Shown here piece after piece: positions 1 to 7,937 of a DNA stretch of 64,000 nt; position 1 is the first letter of the stretch; every line of letters begins with the position of its first letter. The stretch spans positions 2,046,001-2,110,000 of the forward strand of contig OZ245892.1 in assembly GCA_965229605.1 (NCBI GenBank). The letters are read 5' to 3'. This DNA is from G965229605 sp965229605 (GTDB taxonomy: Bacteria; Pseudomonadota; Alphaproteobacteria; CBDDJK01). Below the pieces are notes generated by a model. The model saw only the letters and a list, made by a program, of their open reading frames with translations, had not been told where the DNA came from and ran no database searches. The position numbers and the translations under genes are program-made.

Positions 1-15
1 GATAGAGAAAAAAGA

Positions 16-735
16 TCATTGCGCCTGATTATGAGAACTGGCCGCTTGTTCAAGCCGCAACAGCTGGTCCTGCAAGTTTTGACGATAGTCTTCCAGGTCT
101 GATTTTGTGGCCTTGAGGTCAGGCGGCAGGATTGGTTTTCCCCATAGAATATGGACCCGTGCGAAGGGCCAGGGAAAGGATGTGCGGTCCCACGAGCGCA
201 GATGAAAGGACCGGTTGGCTGACACCGCCACCGGGAAAATAGGCACCTGCGCCTGGCGTGCCAGCTTGATGGCACCGATTTTGGCGATTTCGGGGGGGCC
301 TTTTGGTCCATCGGCGGCGATAGCGACAATCTTGCCGGGTGACGTCAGGATATCAACGGCCTGGCGAAAGGCCTGGGTCGGGGCCGATTTATCGGTCAGG
401 ATAGATGAAAACCCCAGTCGTTGATAAATGGCGGTAATAAATTGTCCATCGCGATGGGTTGAGGCAAAGGTAAAGACCCGTTCGCGACCAGACTGCTTAT
501 GATCAGAGTTTGTTCTGTCTTTTTCTGGCCAGATCCAGGGCGCATAGGCCACCCGTTTATGCCAGGTCACCAAAAGAAAGGACTGGTTGGCGCGAATGGC
601 ATTTTTTGCATCGGGCGGGCAGAAAACAACCGGTTTTGTGCAGGCATAAAGGGTGCGTATCCACCAGGTCAGGAGTGCCACGGCAACCGGGCTTGCTGCC
701 AGCCGATGGGCAATCCATTTAAAGGTGCGTTTCAC
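16..735 (-). CDS. DUF374 lysophospholipid acyltransferase-like protein
   Basis: Membrane-associated acyltransferase of the DUF374/LPLAT superfamily, presumably acting on lipid or lipid A precursors; the substrate is not known. The 239-residue protein carries the family blocks in order: WHKR near residue 58, THRDGQ near 93, then ADGPKGP followed by a conserved stretch containing PVAVSANRSFHLRSWDR. The DUF374 signature is the HRDG and DGPxGP pair. The start is GTG at 733-735, preceded by a strong GGAGGAGG ribosome site. It lies 17 bases after the UDP-glucuronate decarboxylase gene on the same strand, so the two are probably co-transcribed in an envelope-polysaccharide or lipid context. Family call firm, precise reaction unknown. 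Confidence 0.85.
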   Translation of the reverse strand: MKRTFKWIAHRLAASPVAVALLTWWIRTLYACTKPVVFCPPDAKNAIRANQSFLLVTWHKRVAYAPWIWPEKDRTNSDHKQSGRERVFTFASTHRDGQFITAIYQRLGFSSILTDKSAPTQAFRQAVDILTSPGKIVAIAADGPKGPPEIAKIGAIKLARQAQVPIFPVAVSANRSFHLRSWDRTSFPWPFARVHILWGKPILPPDLKATKSDLEDYRQNLQDQLLRLEQAASSHNQAQ

Positions 736-752
736 AACCTCCTCCCGCGCGG

Positions 753-1709
753 TCAGACAAAGTCACGAAACCATGCGATTGTCGCTGGCAATCCCTGATC
801 AAGGCTGGTTGTGGGCTGCCAGCCGGTCAGGGTCTGAATGCGGGAGATATCAGGCTGCCGTTGCCGGGGGTCGTCGCCGGGCAGAGGCAGAAATTTGCAA
901 GGCTGGTCGGTGCCGATAATGGCCTGAATTTTTTCAGCCAATGTGTGGATTGAAAATTCGTGAGGATTGCCGATATTGACGGGTTGCATGGGCAGATCAT
1001 CGGTTTCCATCAGGCTGATCAAGCCGCTGATCAGATCATCGACATAGCAAAAAGAGCGAGTCTGTTCCCCGTCCCCGTAAAGCGTCAAAGCCTCTCCGCG
1101 CAAGGCCTGCATAATGAAATTGGAGACAACCCGTCCATCGTTCGGGTGCATGCCGGGCCCGTAGCAGTTAAAGATACGGGCGATCCGGCCATCCACCCCG
1201 AACTGTCGGTGATAGTCCATAAACAGGGTTTCAGCGCAGCGTTTTCCTTCATCATAGCAGGCGCGTGGTCCAATTGGATTGACGTGTCCCCAGTAGCTTT
1301 CGGTTTGCGGATGTTCAAGCGGATCGCCATAGACCTCGCTGGTAGAGGCCTGAAGAATTCGTGCTTTTACCCGTTTGGCGAGGCCCAGCATATTGATGGC
1401 ACCTTGAACGGATGTCTTGATGGTCTGGGTGGGGTTATATTGATAATGGACCGGAGACGCCGGGCAAGCCATATTATAGATTTCGTCGACTTCCAGAAAG
1501 ATTGGCAGGGAGACGTCGTGGCGAATAATCTCGAAGGCGGACTGGCCGATCATATCCATGAGGTTATTTTTATTGCCGGTGAAGAAATTATCCAGACAGA
1601 TGACTTCGTGGCCTTGCTGGAGCAATCTTCGGCACAGATGCGCGCCCAGGAACCCGGCCCCGCCGGTGACCAGAACCCGTTTTGCTGAAAACCCACGATA
1701 GGCGGTCAT
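753..1709 (-). CDS. UDP-glucuronate decarboxylase (UDP-xylose synthase), SDR family
   Basis: Converts UDP-glucuronate to UDP-xylose with bound NAD+, supplying a pentose for surface polysaccharide. The extended-SDR pattern is clear: TGGAGFLG nucleotide loop at residues 15-22, an LDNFFTG segment near 39-45 typical of UXS, ASTSEVYGDP at 121-130, and a catalytic YxxxK at Tyr152-Lys156. Length (318 residues) is normal for soluble bacterial UXS. The upstream ribosome site is weak, but no better in-frame start is visible. It is the first gene of a minus-strand pair with the DUF374 gene. It lies just downstream of the phage lysin gene, with an inverted repeat between. A dTDP-glucose dehydratase is a less likely alternative. 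Confidence 0.9.
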   Translation of the reverse strand: MTAYRGFSAKRVLVTGGAGFLGAHLCRRLLQQGHEVICLDNFFTGNKNNLMDMIGQSAFEIIRHDVSLPIFLEVDEIYNMACPASPVHYQYNPTQTIKTSVQGAINMLGLAKRVKARILQASTSEVYGDPLEHPQTESYWGHVNPIGPRACYDEGKRCAETLFMDYHRQFGVDGRIARIFNCYGPGMHPNDGRVVSNFIMQALRGEALTLYGDGEQTRSFCYVDDLISGLISLMETDDLPMQPVNIGNPHEFSIHTLAEKIQAIIGTDQPCKFLPLPGDDPRQRQPDISRIQTLTGWQPTTSLDQGLPATIAWFRDFV

Positions 1710-1741
1710 TTTTGGCTCATCATTTTTGATTGTTGGGATAT

Positions 1742-1765
1742 ATTCTGTTGGCTTATAAACAGAAT
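1742..1765. other. inverted repeat between phage lysin and UDP-glucuronate decarboxylase
   Basis: Perfect 8-base arms ATTCTGTT and AACAGAAT around an 8-base loop. It sits where the minus-strand phage operon ends and the host UXS gene begins. No T-run follows on the minus strand, so an intrinsic terminator is not demonstrated. It could be a weak terminator, an operator for UXS or chance. Confidence 0.3.
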
Positions 1766-1814
1766 TGCCCTGCCCGAAAAGCCGCCATATTAAAAGCCGT
1801 CCTGTTTCGGGTGA

Positions 1815-2321
1815 TTATTTTATATGAGTATAGAAGACATGCTCCCCGATATCGGCGCAGGGGATTTCGTGTTTGGCCCAATAGGGGGTCGAGGATTTGG
1901 CGTGATAATGGGTAGCCCCGCTGGTGGGGTCTTGGAGAGTGCCGTTGATGGCGCGTCTGGCGATACGCAGGCACATGGCGAAGGCTTTATCCTCGGACGT
2001 GATAGCCAGCATTTTAGGCAAGTTCGGGTCATTTTTATTCCAGCAGGAGAATTGATAGGGGGCCTGGCAGATTTCTTTGATGGTATCGCCCCACCAATAG
2101 CCGCCTGCGGCGCGGGAGAGCAAAAACCGGTTCATAATGACCGAGGCGACGGCTTCGATTCCCTTGATTGGTTCGCCGCGTGCTTCTCCCCAGAGGGTGC
2201 GGGCCATAACATCTGAGTCGCTGGCTTCTTTGAAAGGTGGATGTTTGGGCGGGGGGGCTGGCGGCAGCTTGAGTGAAAGGTCGGCAAAGGTGCTTTCATC
2301 GCTGTGATCGGGTCTATACAT
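1815..2321 (-). CDS. phage cell-wall hydrolase (SleB/Hydrolase_2-like endolysin)
   Basis: Likely peptidoglycan hydrolase for lysis, last gene of the phage operon. After a proline-rich N-terminus (about 30 residues) it has the SleB/CwlJ-type signature ARTLWGEARGE around residues 40-50, with the presumed catalytic Glu, then a VASVIMNR segment, a WNKNDPN loop and a conserved ATHYHA block near the C-terminus. The 168-residue length suits a single catalytic domain without a cell-wall-binding domain. No signal peptide is seen, so export would need a holin or spanin partner. Its start overlaps the stop of the preceding small membrane-protein gene by one base (TAATG), indicating translational coupling. 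Confidence 0.75.
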   Translation of the reverse strand: MYRPDHSDESTFADLSLKLPPAPPPKHPPFKEASDSDVMARTLWGEARGEPIKGIEAVASVIMNRFLLSRAAGGYWWGDTIKEICQAPYQFSCWNKNDPNLPKMLAITSEDKAFAMCLRIARRAINGTLQDPTSGATHYHAKSSTPYWAKHEIPCADIGEHVFYTHIK

Positions 2322-2659
2322 TATGTCTCCTCGTTATCCGGTTCAGGGTTATTTATAGGGGGATTGGCTTGCAAAGGGGCTGCGCCATTGAGTTTTTCTT
2401 CAATTCGTAAAAGATGCCCGGTGAGCCGTCGTTCAACATCGCGGACAGCGGCTTGTGCAGCATAGGTGCGCTGGACAGCTTGCTTATAGGCCGCAAGATC
2501 AACCTGCATCCGGGTATGCATGGCCTGAAATTCACGGTTTTGCCGAACAAGAGCAGCATCCTGATCACGTTGTTTGCGCCAGACCCATAAGGCCAGCCCG
2601 GCCAGAACCGGCAGTTCCACTGCCGTAATCCACCAGATCAGATCAATCGTCTGTTGCAT
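2321..2659 (-). CDS. small phage membrane protein (holin/spanin or DUF2730-like)
   Basis: 112 residues. One hydrophobic segment at about residues 7-27 is followed by a basic patch (WRKQRDQ) and a long heptad-rich helix (about 35-95), then a proline/asparagine tail. This architecture, between terminase and lysin, matches small phage membrane proteins such as T7 gp18.5-type inner spanins or the phage DUF2730 family. No catalytic motif is visible. Its start overlaps the terminase stop by one base (TAATG), and its own stop overlaps the lysin start in the same way, so the three genes form a coupled terminase-membrane protein-lysin unit. A lysis-accessory role is inferred from position. Confidence 0.55.
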   Translation of the reverse strand: MQQTIDLIWWITAVELPVLAGLALWVWRKQRDQDAALVRQNREFQAMHTRMQVDLAAYKQAVQRTYAAQAAVRDVERRLTGHLLRIEEKLNGAAPLQANPPINNPEPDNEET

Positions 2660-4341
2660 TATATTTCTCCTGAAAAAGGGTTAAAGCTGCTGGCAGCGAC
2701 TTTACCCGCCCTTCCCTGCCGCCAGTTCAAGGAAGGACGAGTGAACGGATTTTGCCCCGGATTTCCCATGCGTCTGCGCGGAGCAACAAAGCGTGGCAGA
2801 CGCACCGGTTCTGCCAATAAGGCCCCTGCCGTTGCATCCAGCGCATCGTCATGGCCCTTGCCATCGGGTCGCCATTCGCGCATTTCCACCCCCAGCGGAC
2901 CGGCAAGAACATCCTGATGACAAGAAAGCTGCCCCGCCGCGAGCGGCGCATCAAAGGCTTCAAGAATGCGGGCGGCTTTTGACTGGCGGCTGGCCTTGGA
3001 GACCACCGCCGCACTAATCCCGCTTTTATCCAGTTCCTGACGCAGCAAGGCGGGCAGAAAGCGGCCAATGCCGTTGCTTTCAACCATCACGGCAGGCAGG
3101 AAACAGGCTTCCAGAAAGCGGGCGATGACCTGACATTGCTGGCGGGCCGGATCAAGCGGCTGGTCGGGATCGACGGTTAAATAGATGACCCGATGGATAT
3201 AAAGCCGACCATCAATGCCGGTAAAAACGCAAGCCAGAGCCGACTGATCACCTGAAAAAACATCGTCTTGCCGGGTCGCCTCCCCCATTTGTCCATTGTG
3301 GGGCTGGATATGGCCATAAGCCGGGTCCCACCAGCAGCTTGCCGAAATCAGGCGGGTTTCCCCCAGCCAGAGGCTGGTTTCTCCGTTGCCCTGACGCAAA
3401 TCCAGTTCCGCTTCATAGGGTTTCAATAAATCAGGATTAAGCCGCAACCGGGTTGAATTGACCGGCTGCAACATCATCTGGCTCATAAATTTTGCCGGAC
3501 CATGACGGCGGCGCAGATTGTCGATAACCGTTTTGCCAAAGCGTTCGGGCCAGGCCGGGGTGCCCTGCGCATCATGGATCGGAATTTCCTTGCGCAAGAA
3601 CCCGTCCAGAAATGGCACTTCCTCCCCCGCTTCGGGCCGGGCTTCTCTGGCATAGATCGAAAAGAAATGATGCGGCGTGCCGATATAAAGCTGCGTGCCC
3701 TCCGGGGTCAGAATATAGTCAATTTCGCTGATTCGATTGCGCAATTCTGCCCGCTTGAGAATGCTGTCGCAATTCCCCGGCACCTCCACATCATCCAGCA
3801 ACACCAGATCAGCCCGCGCGCCGGTGATATTGGCATAAATCCCGCGCGCCAGCAGTGAAGGATCACGGCCTGTTGTCTCGCGCCCTGTATGTTCCCGATT
3901 AACCGTAAAACGGTCTGCGGCCCATTCCTCGGGCCGTTTTGGCTTCAAATCTGTGGTCAGCGGATGCTGCTCAATCAGACGGCGAACATTGCGGACCATT
4001 TTATTGGCAAGCTCCTGTTCGGCGGCGATCACCAGAATCCGCAACTCGGGCCGACACCAGAGCAACCAGCCAATATAGACCGCCGCCAGCGTCGATTTTC
4101 CGGCACCGCGAAAGGCCATCAGCAGCAGTTTCTGCTCCTGATTTTCCAGGCATTGGTTCAGCCAGCGGGCCATATCAAGATGCAGGGCCGGGGTCGACAT
4201 TGTGTGCCAGCGATTCCAGATCCAAAGAAACTCAGTCAGATTTGCTTGTATCGGGTTGACTTGAATCTTGTTTTGTGGTCCGGGCTTTAGAGGTTTTTTC
4301 CCGCGACTTGGCGGCGGTTTTTTTCGCAGAGGTTTTTTCAA
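2659..4341 (-). CDS. phage terminase large subunit (T7 gp19-like)
   Basis: ATP-driven DNA packaging motor and nuclease. Walker A FRGAGKST is at residues 77-84, Walker B LVLLDD at 179-184, and YIGTPH follows near residue 220. A later WWDPAYG and a HDDALDA near the C-terminus are consistent with the RNase H-like nuclease acidic residues. The block NLTEFLWIWNRW before Walker A aligns by eye with the T7 gp19 N-terminus, so the internal ATG at codon 48 is too late. The only upstream in-frame start is TTG at 4339-4341. This start lies inside a 73-codon basic ORF in another frame, in an A-rich stretch, so the 5' end deserves caution. No small terminase subunit or portal gene is recognisable nearby. 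Confidence 0.9.
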   Translation of the reverse strand: MKKPLRKKPPPSRGKKPLKPGPQNKIQVNPIQANLTEFLWIWNRWHTMSTPALHLDMARWLNQCLENQEQKLLLMAFRGAGKSTLAAVYIGWLLWCRPELRILVIAAEQELANKMVRNVRRLIEQHPLTTDLKPKRPEEWAADRFTVNREHTGRETTGRDPSLLARGIYANITGARADLVLLDDVEVPGNCDSILKRAELRNRISEIDYILTPEGTQLYIGTPHHFFSIYAREARPEAGEEVPFLDGFLRKEIPIHDAQGTPAWPERFGKTVIDNLRRRHGPAKFMSQMMLQPVNSTRLRLNPDLLKPYEAELDLRQGNGETSLWLGETRLISASCWWDPAYGHIQPHNGQMGEATRQDDVFSGDQSALACVFTGIDGRLYIHRVIYLTVDPDQPLDPARQQCQVIARFLEACFLPAVMVESNGIGRFLPALLRQELDKSGISAAVVSKASRQSKAARILEAFDAPLAAGQLSCHQDVLAGPLGVEMREWRPDGKGHDDALDATAGALLAEPVRLPRFVAPRRRMGNPGQNPFTRPSLNWRQGRAGKVAASSFNPFSGEI

Positions 4342-4453
4342 GGTCGGCTTTTACTTTTGAGTTTTGGGGACTTGACGTAAGAGGGCTTGATGTAAGGGAT
4401 TTGGGGCGACGCGGTTGAAAGCGGCGCGGGGACTTCAATCGATGGAGTGGCAT
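4232..4453 (-). CDS. possible small basic protein overlapping the terminase start
   Basis: 73 codons starting at ATG, rich in Lys, Ser, Thr and Arg (SLTSSPLTSSP, then KTSAKKTAAKSREKTSK), with no recognisable domain. It fills the interval between tail fibre and terminase but overlaps the first 110 bases of the terminase frame. Three readings fit: a genuine small phage protein; the original N-terminal extension of terminase, displaced by an indel in one of several A-runs; or a spurious ORF in low-complexity DNA. The ribosome site is poor. Low confidence. Confidence 0.3.
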   Translation of the reverse strand: MPLHRLKSPRRFQPRRPKSLTSSPLTSSPQNSKVKADLEKTSAKKTAAKSREKTSKARTTKQDSSQPDTSKSD

Positions 4454-4481
4454 AGGTCTTTCTCGCGGTAGAGGGGGGGAT

Positions 4482-4497
4482 TAGGGTCAGGACCCTA
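4482..4497. repeat. 16-bp palindrome TAGGGTCAGGACCCTA (mini element)
   Basis: TA-flanked copy of the 12-base core that forms the tips of the 275-bp elements elsewhere in the window. Its rightmost CTA is the TAG stop codon of the tail-fibre gene on the minus strand. It looks like a minimal or footprint form of the same element family. Confidence 0.75.
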
Positions 4498-7191
4498 GCC
4501 CCATTGCAGACAGATATTATGGAAAAGGGCGGGGTCAGCGGTCAGCTCTTCAGGTGCAGGCTTCTCGGAGGCGGGACCGGCGACGGACCAGCGCAGCCTT
4601 GTTCCTTCGGGGACCAGGTCAAAATTGGCCTCGGCAGCAAGGATGCGCTGATCGGTGCCAGAGCTTCCCAGGTCCTCAAGCGGGGCCTCCACCCAGTTTG
4701 CGCCATCATCCCGGCTTAAAGCCACCGACAGATCAGTGGTTGGCTCCGGTCCTTCATAAAGGGCCAGCAACCGGGCCATATTGGGCGCGGTGGCGGTTTC
4801 ATACATCTGGTTTCCGGCGCGGGAGCGCACTTGGCAAATGTCGCCGCTCTGGCAGGCGACGGGCTGAAACATGGCATATTGGAAAAACTGCCAATAGGTC
4901 GAAGAGGCATTTTTATCGACCATTGAAAAGCCCCAGAACTTATGGCGTCCGCAGTCTGGCCATTCATAGGTGACATATTGATAGATATTTTCTCTGCCGT
5001 TGTAATAATGGCTGGCGGCTGTTGTCCAGTTTTCGCCATCGTCCGAGTATTTGAGGTCTATCGGGCTTTCCGAGCTTCCGGCATTGAGCCAGAAGCGACG
5101 CATCGCCATGGGCTCGGGATATTCAAAAGAGACAAGATTGTCATAGGCCAGCCGCACGGACCATTTCATTTCCATGCTATTGGTGGTTAATGTTGTGACA
5201 TCGCCGCTTTGCCCGGTTCCGGTTGCGGTGAGGGTGATGGTCTCGGGGTCCGGGGTGTAATATTCCATGCGCTCCCGTTCAAAATAGAGGTTGACGGAGC
5301 GGGTTGTCCTTTGCATTTGGCGCCCGATCAGGAAATAGCGGGACAGATTATCCAGGCCTGCGTCGCCTATGGTATTATAGCTATGGACCAGGTGGCTGTT
5401 GAGCCAGAGCTTCCATTGCCCCTGTTGTCTTTGCAGAGTGAAGGTATTGGGATAGATTTCATCGGTGTCATAGTCATCCCAGCGATAAGAGGTTGTTACG
5501 CCTTTTTCATAGACTTTGAAGGTGCTGGAGCTCACTCCGCCAAAGCCGAAGTTTTTGGAACTGCTGCTGCCCAGATTGGCATGGTTGGTATCGCTGGTAT
5601 CGACGGCGGAGTGATCTTCAGCAAAGCCGAAGGCAGTGGTAAAGGTCTCGGTGGAGCCATTCAGCACAAAGGTTGCGGTAAAGTCTCCATGTCCGGTTGC
5701 GGCTTCATAGGCATAGCTATTGGGCCCGCCGGAGATATAATGTTCTTCAATTTCATAGCCGTTGAAAAAGGAGGCAAAATTGCTGAAATAGATTTTATCC
5801 TGGCAGGAGAATTCTTCCATCTGGCTGAAGGAAATGGCGTTTCGTGGCCCGATCAGCCCCACCCCCAGAGAGTCCCCTTGGTCACCAGATTTGGTTTCAT
5901 CCAGGTGCGGGATAAAGTCGATTCCCATAAGCTCGAACAGGTTGTCGGGATCAAGCTCTGTTGTCTCGCCAGACTGTTCAAACAAAAAGCGCAGCCGCGT
6001 GACCGGGTCTGAGGCGGGACAGATATAATCGCGTGAAAAAGCAACATTGCTGGTTGCGATGGTCTTTTGATCAATCAGGACGGTGGCTTCGCCCTCTTCT
6101 GAAAGAGCTTCAACCCGCCACAGCAGATCGGTGCGGGTCAATCCATGCAGACGGATATAATGAAGGGAAAAAGAATCCGTGAAAGTGATTGAAAATTCAT
6201 AGGGCAAGGCCGCAAGGGCATGAACCGTGCGCAGGGACGGATCGCATAAATCGGGGTAGTCCTGATAATCCTCTGGCAAGACCCCGCTGTCTTCTGGCTG
6301 ATAAACCCGGCCCTGGATCATGGCCGGATTGACATAGGCCAGCGGGCGATGCGGTGAAATCCCCTCAAGGTCCTGAAAATCATCGCTGACCCCCTCCCCC
6401 AGGTCCATCAGTGAAAAGCCTTCGCTGATCGCCAGTTTAAACGATAACAAGGCCGCCGCATTCAAGGCCTGCGTGGTCTGACGTTGCAAGGCAGCTGATT
6501 CATTTTGCGACTGAATACCAAGGTTGCGCCGCGCGGCTTCGATATCCGTCAGTTCCTTCAAATTGCCGCTGGCGGTTAAAGGCTCGTTCAGGGCATCAAT
6601 TTTCTGGATCAGACTCTGCGACAAGGCTTCGGCTTCGGCAGCAGCAGTTTCTGCACTTTCAGCGGCCGCTTCCGCCCGGTAGGCAGTTTCCAGCATGGCA
6701 TTGAAGGATTCAGCATCAAAGGGGATCGGCTGGCCTGCGCTGTCAAAACCCAATAGCATAGAGGCGCGCTCTGCCACCGATGGCAAATCCATATTAAGCG
6801 GTTCTTCCATCATCGACTGACGCAGCCCGCGTGACAAATCACGGCGGGTTTCCTGCTGGGTCAGGATCATCTGGTCAAAGGCCCCGTTCAGGGTTGCCGC
6901 CTTCAGACTGGCCCCTTCCTGAAAATCGGTCTGGTTGACCGGGGTGGTTTCGCGCCAGATGGTCACCAGCTGACCCACTTCCGGGACCAGATGCAGGACA
7001 ATATAGCCGCCGTCGGTTTCACTATCGAGATAAACCGTAAAGGACTCGTCGCTCAGTTCAGCCCGTTCCAGCCCAACCCGCACATCATTGGAATCCTGAA
7101 CAGGAAAGGCAAAGTCAAAACGCTGGTTGGTTGAATCGGCCTGCACAAGGTGAACAAGCGGGGCGGGGAAATCCCCGGTGTCTGTGGTCAT
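4495..7191 (-). CDS. phage tail fibre / receptor-binding protein
   Basis: 898 residues. The first about 150 resemble the virion-attachment domain of T7-type tail fibres (VHLVQADSTNQRFDFAFPVQ, then VTIWRETTPVNQTDFQEG and ATLNGAFDQ). An alanine/glutamate-rich coiled coil at about 170-200 precedes the fibre motif NLKELTDIEAARRNLGI. The rest is beta-rich: a LamG-like stretch (about 430-620) and a discoidin-like stretch containing LKYSDDGENWTTA (about 690-770), both plausible glycan binders. It would determine adsorption to the host surface. The stop TAG comes from the 16-bp palindrome at 4482-4497, and a MITE sits 25 bases upstream of its start. No frame damage is seen. Confidence 0.8.
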   Translation of the reverse strand: MTTDTGDFPAPLVHLVQADSTNQRFDFAFPVQDSNDVRVGLERAELSDESFTVYLDSETDGGYIVLHLVPEVGQLVTIWRETTPVNQTDFQEGASLKAATLNGAFDQMILTQQETRRDLSRGLRQSMMEEPLNMDLPSVAERASMLLGFDSAGQPIPFDAESFNAMLETAYRAEAAAESAETAAAEAEALSQSLIQKIDALNEPLTASGNLKELTDIEAARRNLGIQSQNESAALQRQTTQALNAAALLSFKLAISEGFSLMDLGEGVSDDFQDLEGISPHRPLAYVNPAMIQGRVYQPEDSGVLPEDYQDYPDLCDPSLRTVHALAALPYEFSITFTDSFSLHYIRLHGLTRTDLLWRVEALSEEGEATVLIDQKTIATSNVAFSRDYICPASDPVTRLRFLFEQSGETTELDPDNLFELMGIDFIPHLDETKSGDQGDSLGVGLIGPRNAISFSQMEEFSCQDKIYFSNFASFFNGYEIEEHYISGGPNSYAYEAATGHGDFTATFVLNGSTETFTTAFGFAEDHSAVDTSDTNHANLGSSSSKNFGFGGVSSSTFKVYEKGVTTSYRWDDYDTDEIYPNTFTLQRQQGQWKLWLNSHLVHSYNTIGDAGLDNLSRYFLIGRQMQRTTRSVNLYFERERMEYYTPDPETITLTATGTGQSGDVTTLTTNSMEMKWSVRLAYDNLVSFEYPEPMAMRRFWLNAGSSESPIDLKYSDDGENWTTAASHYYNGRENIYQYVTYEWPDCGRHKFWGFSMVDKNASSTYWQFFQYAMFQPVACQSGDICQVRSRAGNQMYETATAPNMARLLALYEGPEPTTDLSVALSRDDGANWVEAPLEDLGSSGTDQRILAAEANFDLVPEGTRLRWSVAGPASEKPAPEELTADPALFHNICLQWG

Positions 7192-7216
7192 AGCGGTTCT
7201 TTCTCTTGTCTGTCTT

Positions 7217-7491
7217 TAGGGTCAGGACCCATAAGATTCATCCATTCTGCGCGTGTCAAATTTTTGATAGATGGGCTTGAAAAGCGCGCAGCAACTAGCC
7301 ATCGCTAATTGCAAGCGGTTTGAAAGCTCAGATGCAAAAATTTGCCGCGCCTTTACAAGGTTGGTCAATAAAGGCAAATCTACGGCTTCAAACAAGCTCA
7401 CCGTAGCTAATACTATGCTTTCGCTCGTTTTCATTGTATCTTTACCTTTCTTGACCAACAGAATGGATGAATTTTATGGGTCCTGACCCTA
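7217..7491. mobile_element. 275-bp TA-flanked MITE, copy 1
   Basis: Non-autonomous element flanked by TA. The 33-base terminal inverted repeats begin TAGGGTCAGGACCCATAA and differ at one position. It is about 96% identical (about 11 differences in 275) to the copy at 53368-53642. The TA flanks recall IS630/Tc1-mariner-type transposition (inference); no transposase is in the window. Overlapping ORFs of about 70-80 codons occur on both strands. Between the copies the 78-codon minus-strand ORF has about 6 replacement and 4 silent changes, which gives no sign of purifying selection. The right tip supplies the TAG stop of the 145-residue phage protein. Confidence 0.88.
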
Positions 7492-7926
7492 ATCATCGTC
7501 CCCGGACAAGCCGGAGTCAGAAGGGGTCAGTTTGTCCGGCAGCCGGGTTGTTTCTTGCCGAGCCAGGGCAATCAGCTCACCCATATCCAGATCAGCCAGA
7601 TGGGCCGGTTTATTGGACGGCGAACTGGCAACAGGCGTTTTACGCCCCGAATCCACCAGTGCCCATTCGGCCAGCCGGACCAGTTGTTGAATATGCATCA
7701 AGGCAGTGCGGGCAGCGCCATGCTGGGCAGCATTAGCCTTATGGTCGGGGGCTTTATGGTCCTGATCAGGCCGTTCGCTGACGATATTTTGATAATTCGC
7801 CAGCGCAGCGCGCAACAGGCCGGGCAGCTTCTGGCGAAACTCCAGGCGCACACTTTCGATATCTGGTGAAACCTCGGTTGAAGAAGGTGGTTTGATTTTT
7901 TTCGGCACAATCGGCACAAGAATCAC
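7489..7926 (-). CDS. phage hypothetical protein between internal-virion and tail-fibre genes
   Basis: 145 residues, GTG start. No recognised domain. It is mostly helical, with a central segment HKANAAQHGAARTALMHIQQLVRLAEWAL and an acidic C-terminus ending SGLSGDDD. The position in the morphogenesis cluster and the small acidic/helical character would suit a small terminase subunit or an accessory virion protein, but nothing in the sequence proves either. Its stop codon is the TAG of the MITE tip, so the original C-terminus was probably at or very near this point. It follows the internal-virion-like gene by 11 bases in the same operon. Confidence 0.6.
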   Translation of the reverse strand: MILVPIVPKKIKPPSSTEVSPDIESVRLEFRQKLPGLLRAALANYQNIVSERPDQDHKAPDHKANAAQHGAARTALMHIQQLVRLAEWALVDSGRKTPVASSPSNKPAHLADLDMGELIALARQETTRLPDKLTPSDSGLSGDDD

Positions 7927-7937
7927 AGTTTGAGTTA

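Noticed and set aside
960..1688. 242-codon ORF opposite the UDP-glucuronate decarboxylase gene
   Set aside because: Antisense to a gene with intact SDR motifs; its own product has no recognisable domain.
5209..6012. 267-codon plus-strand ORF opposite the tail-fibre gene
   Set aside because: Glycine/isoleucine-rich antisense product typical of a shadow frame; no ribosome site or homology.
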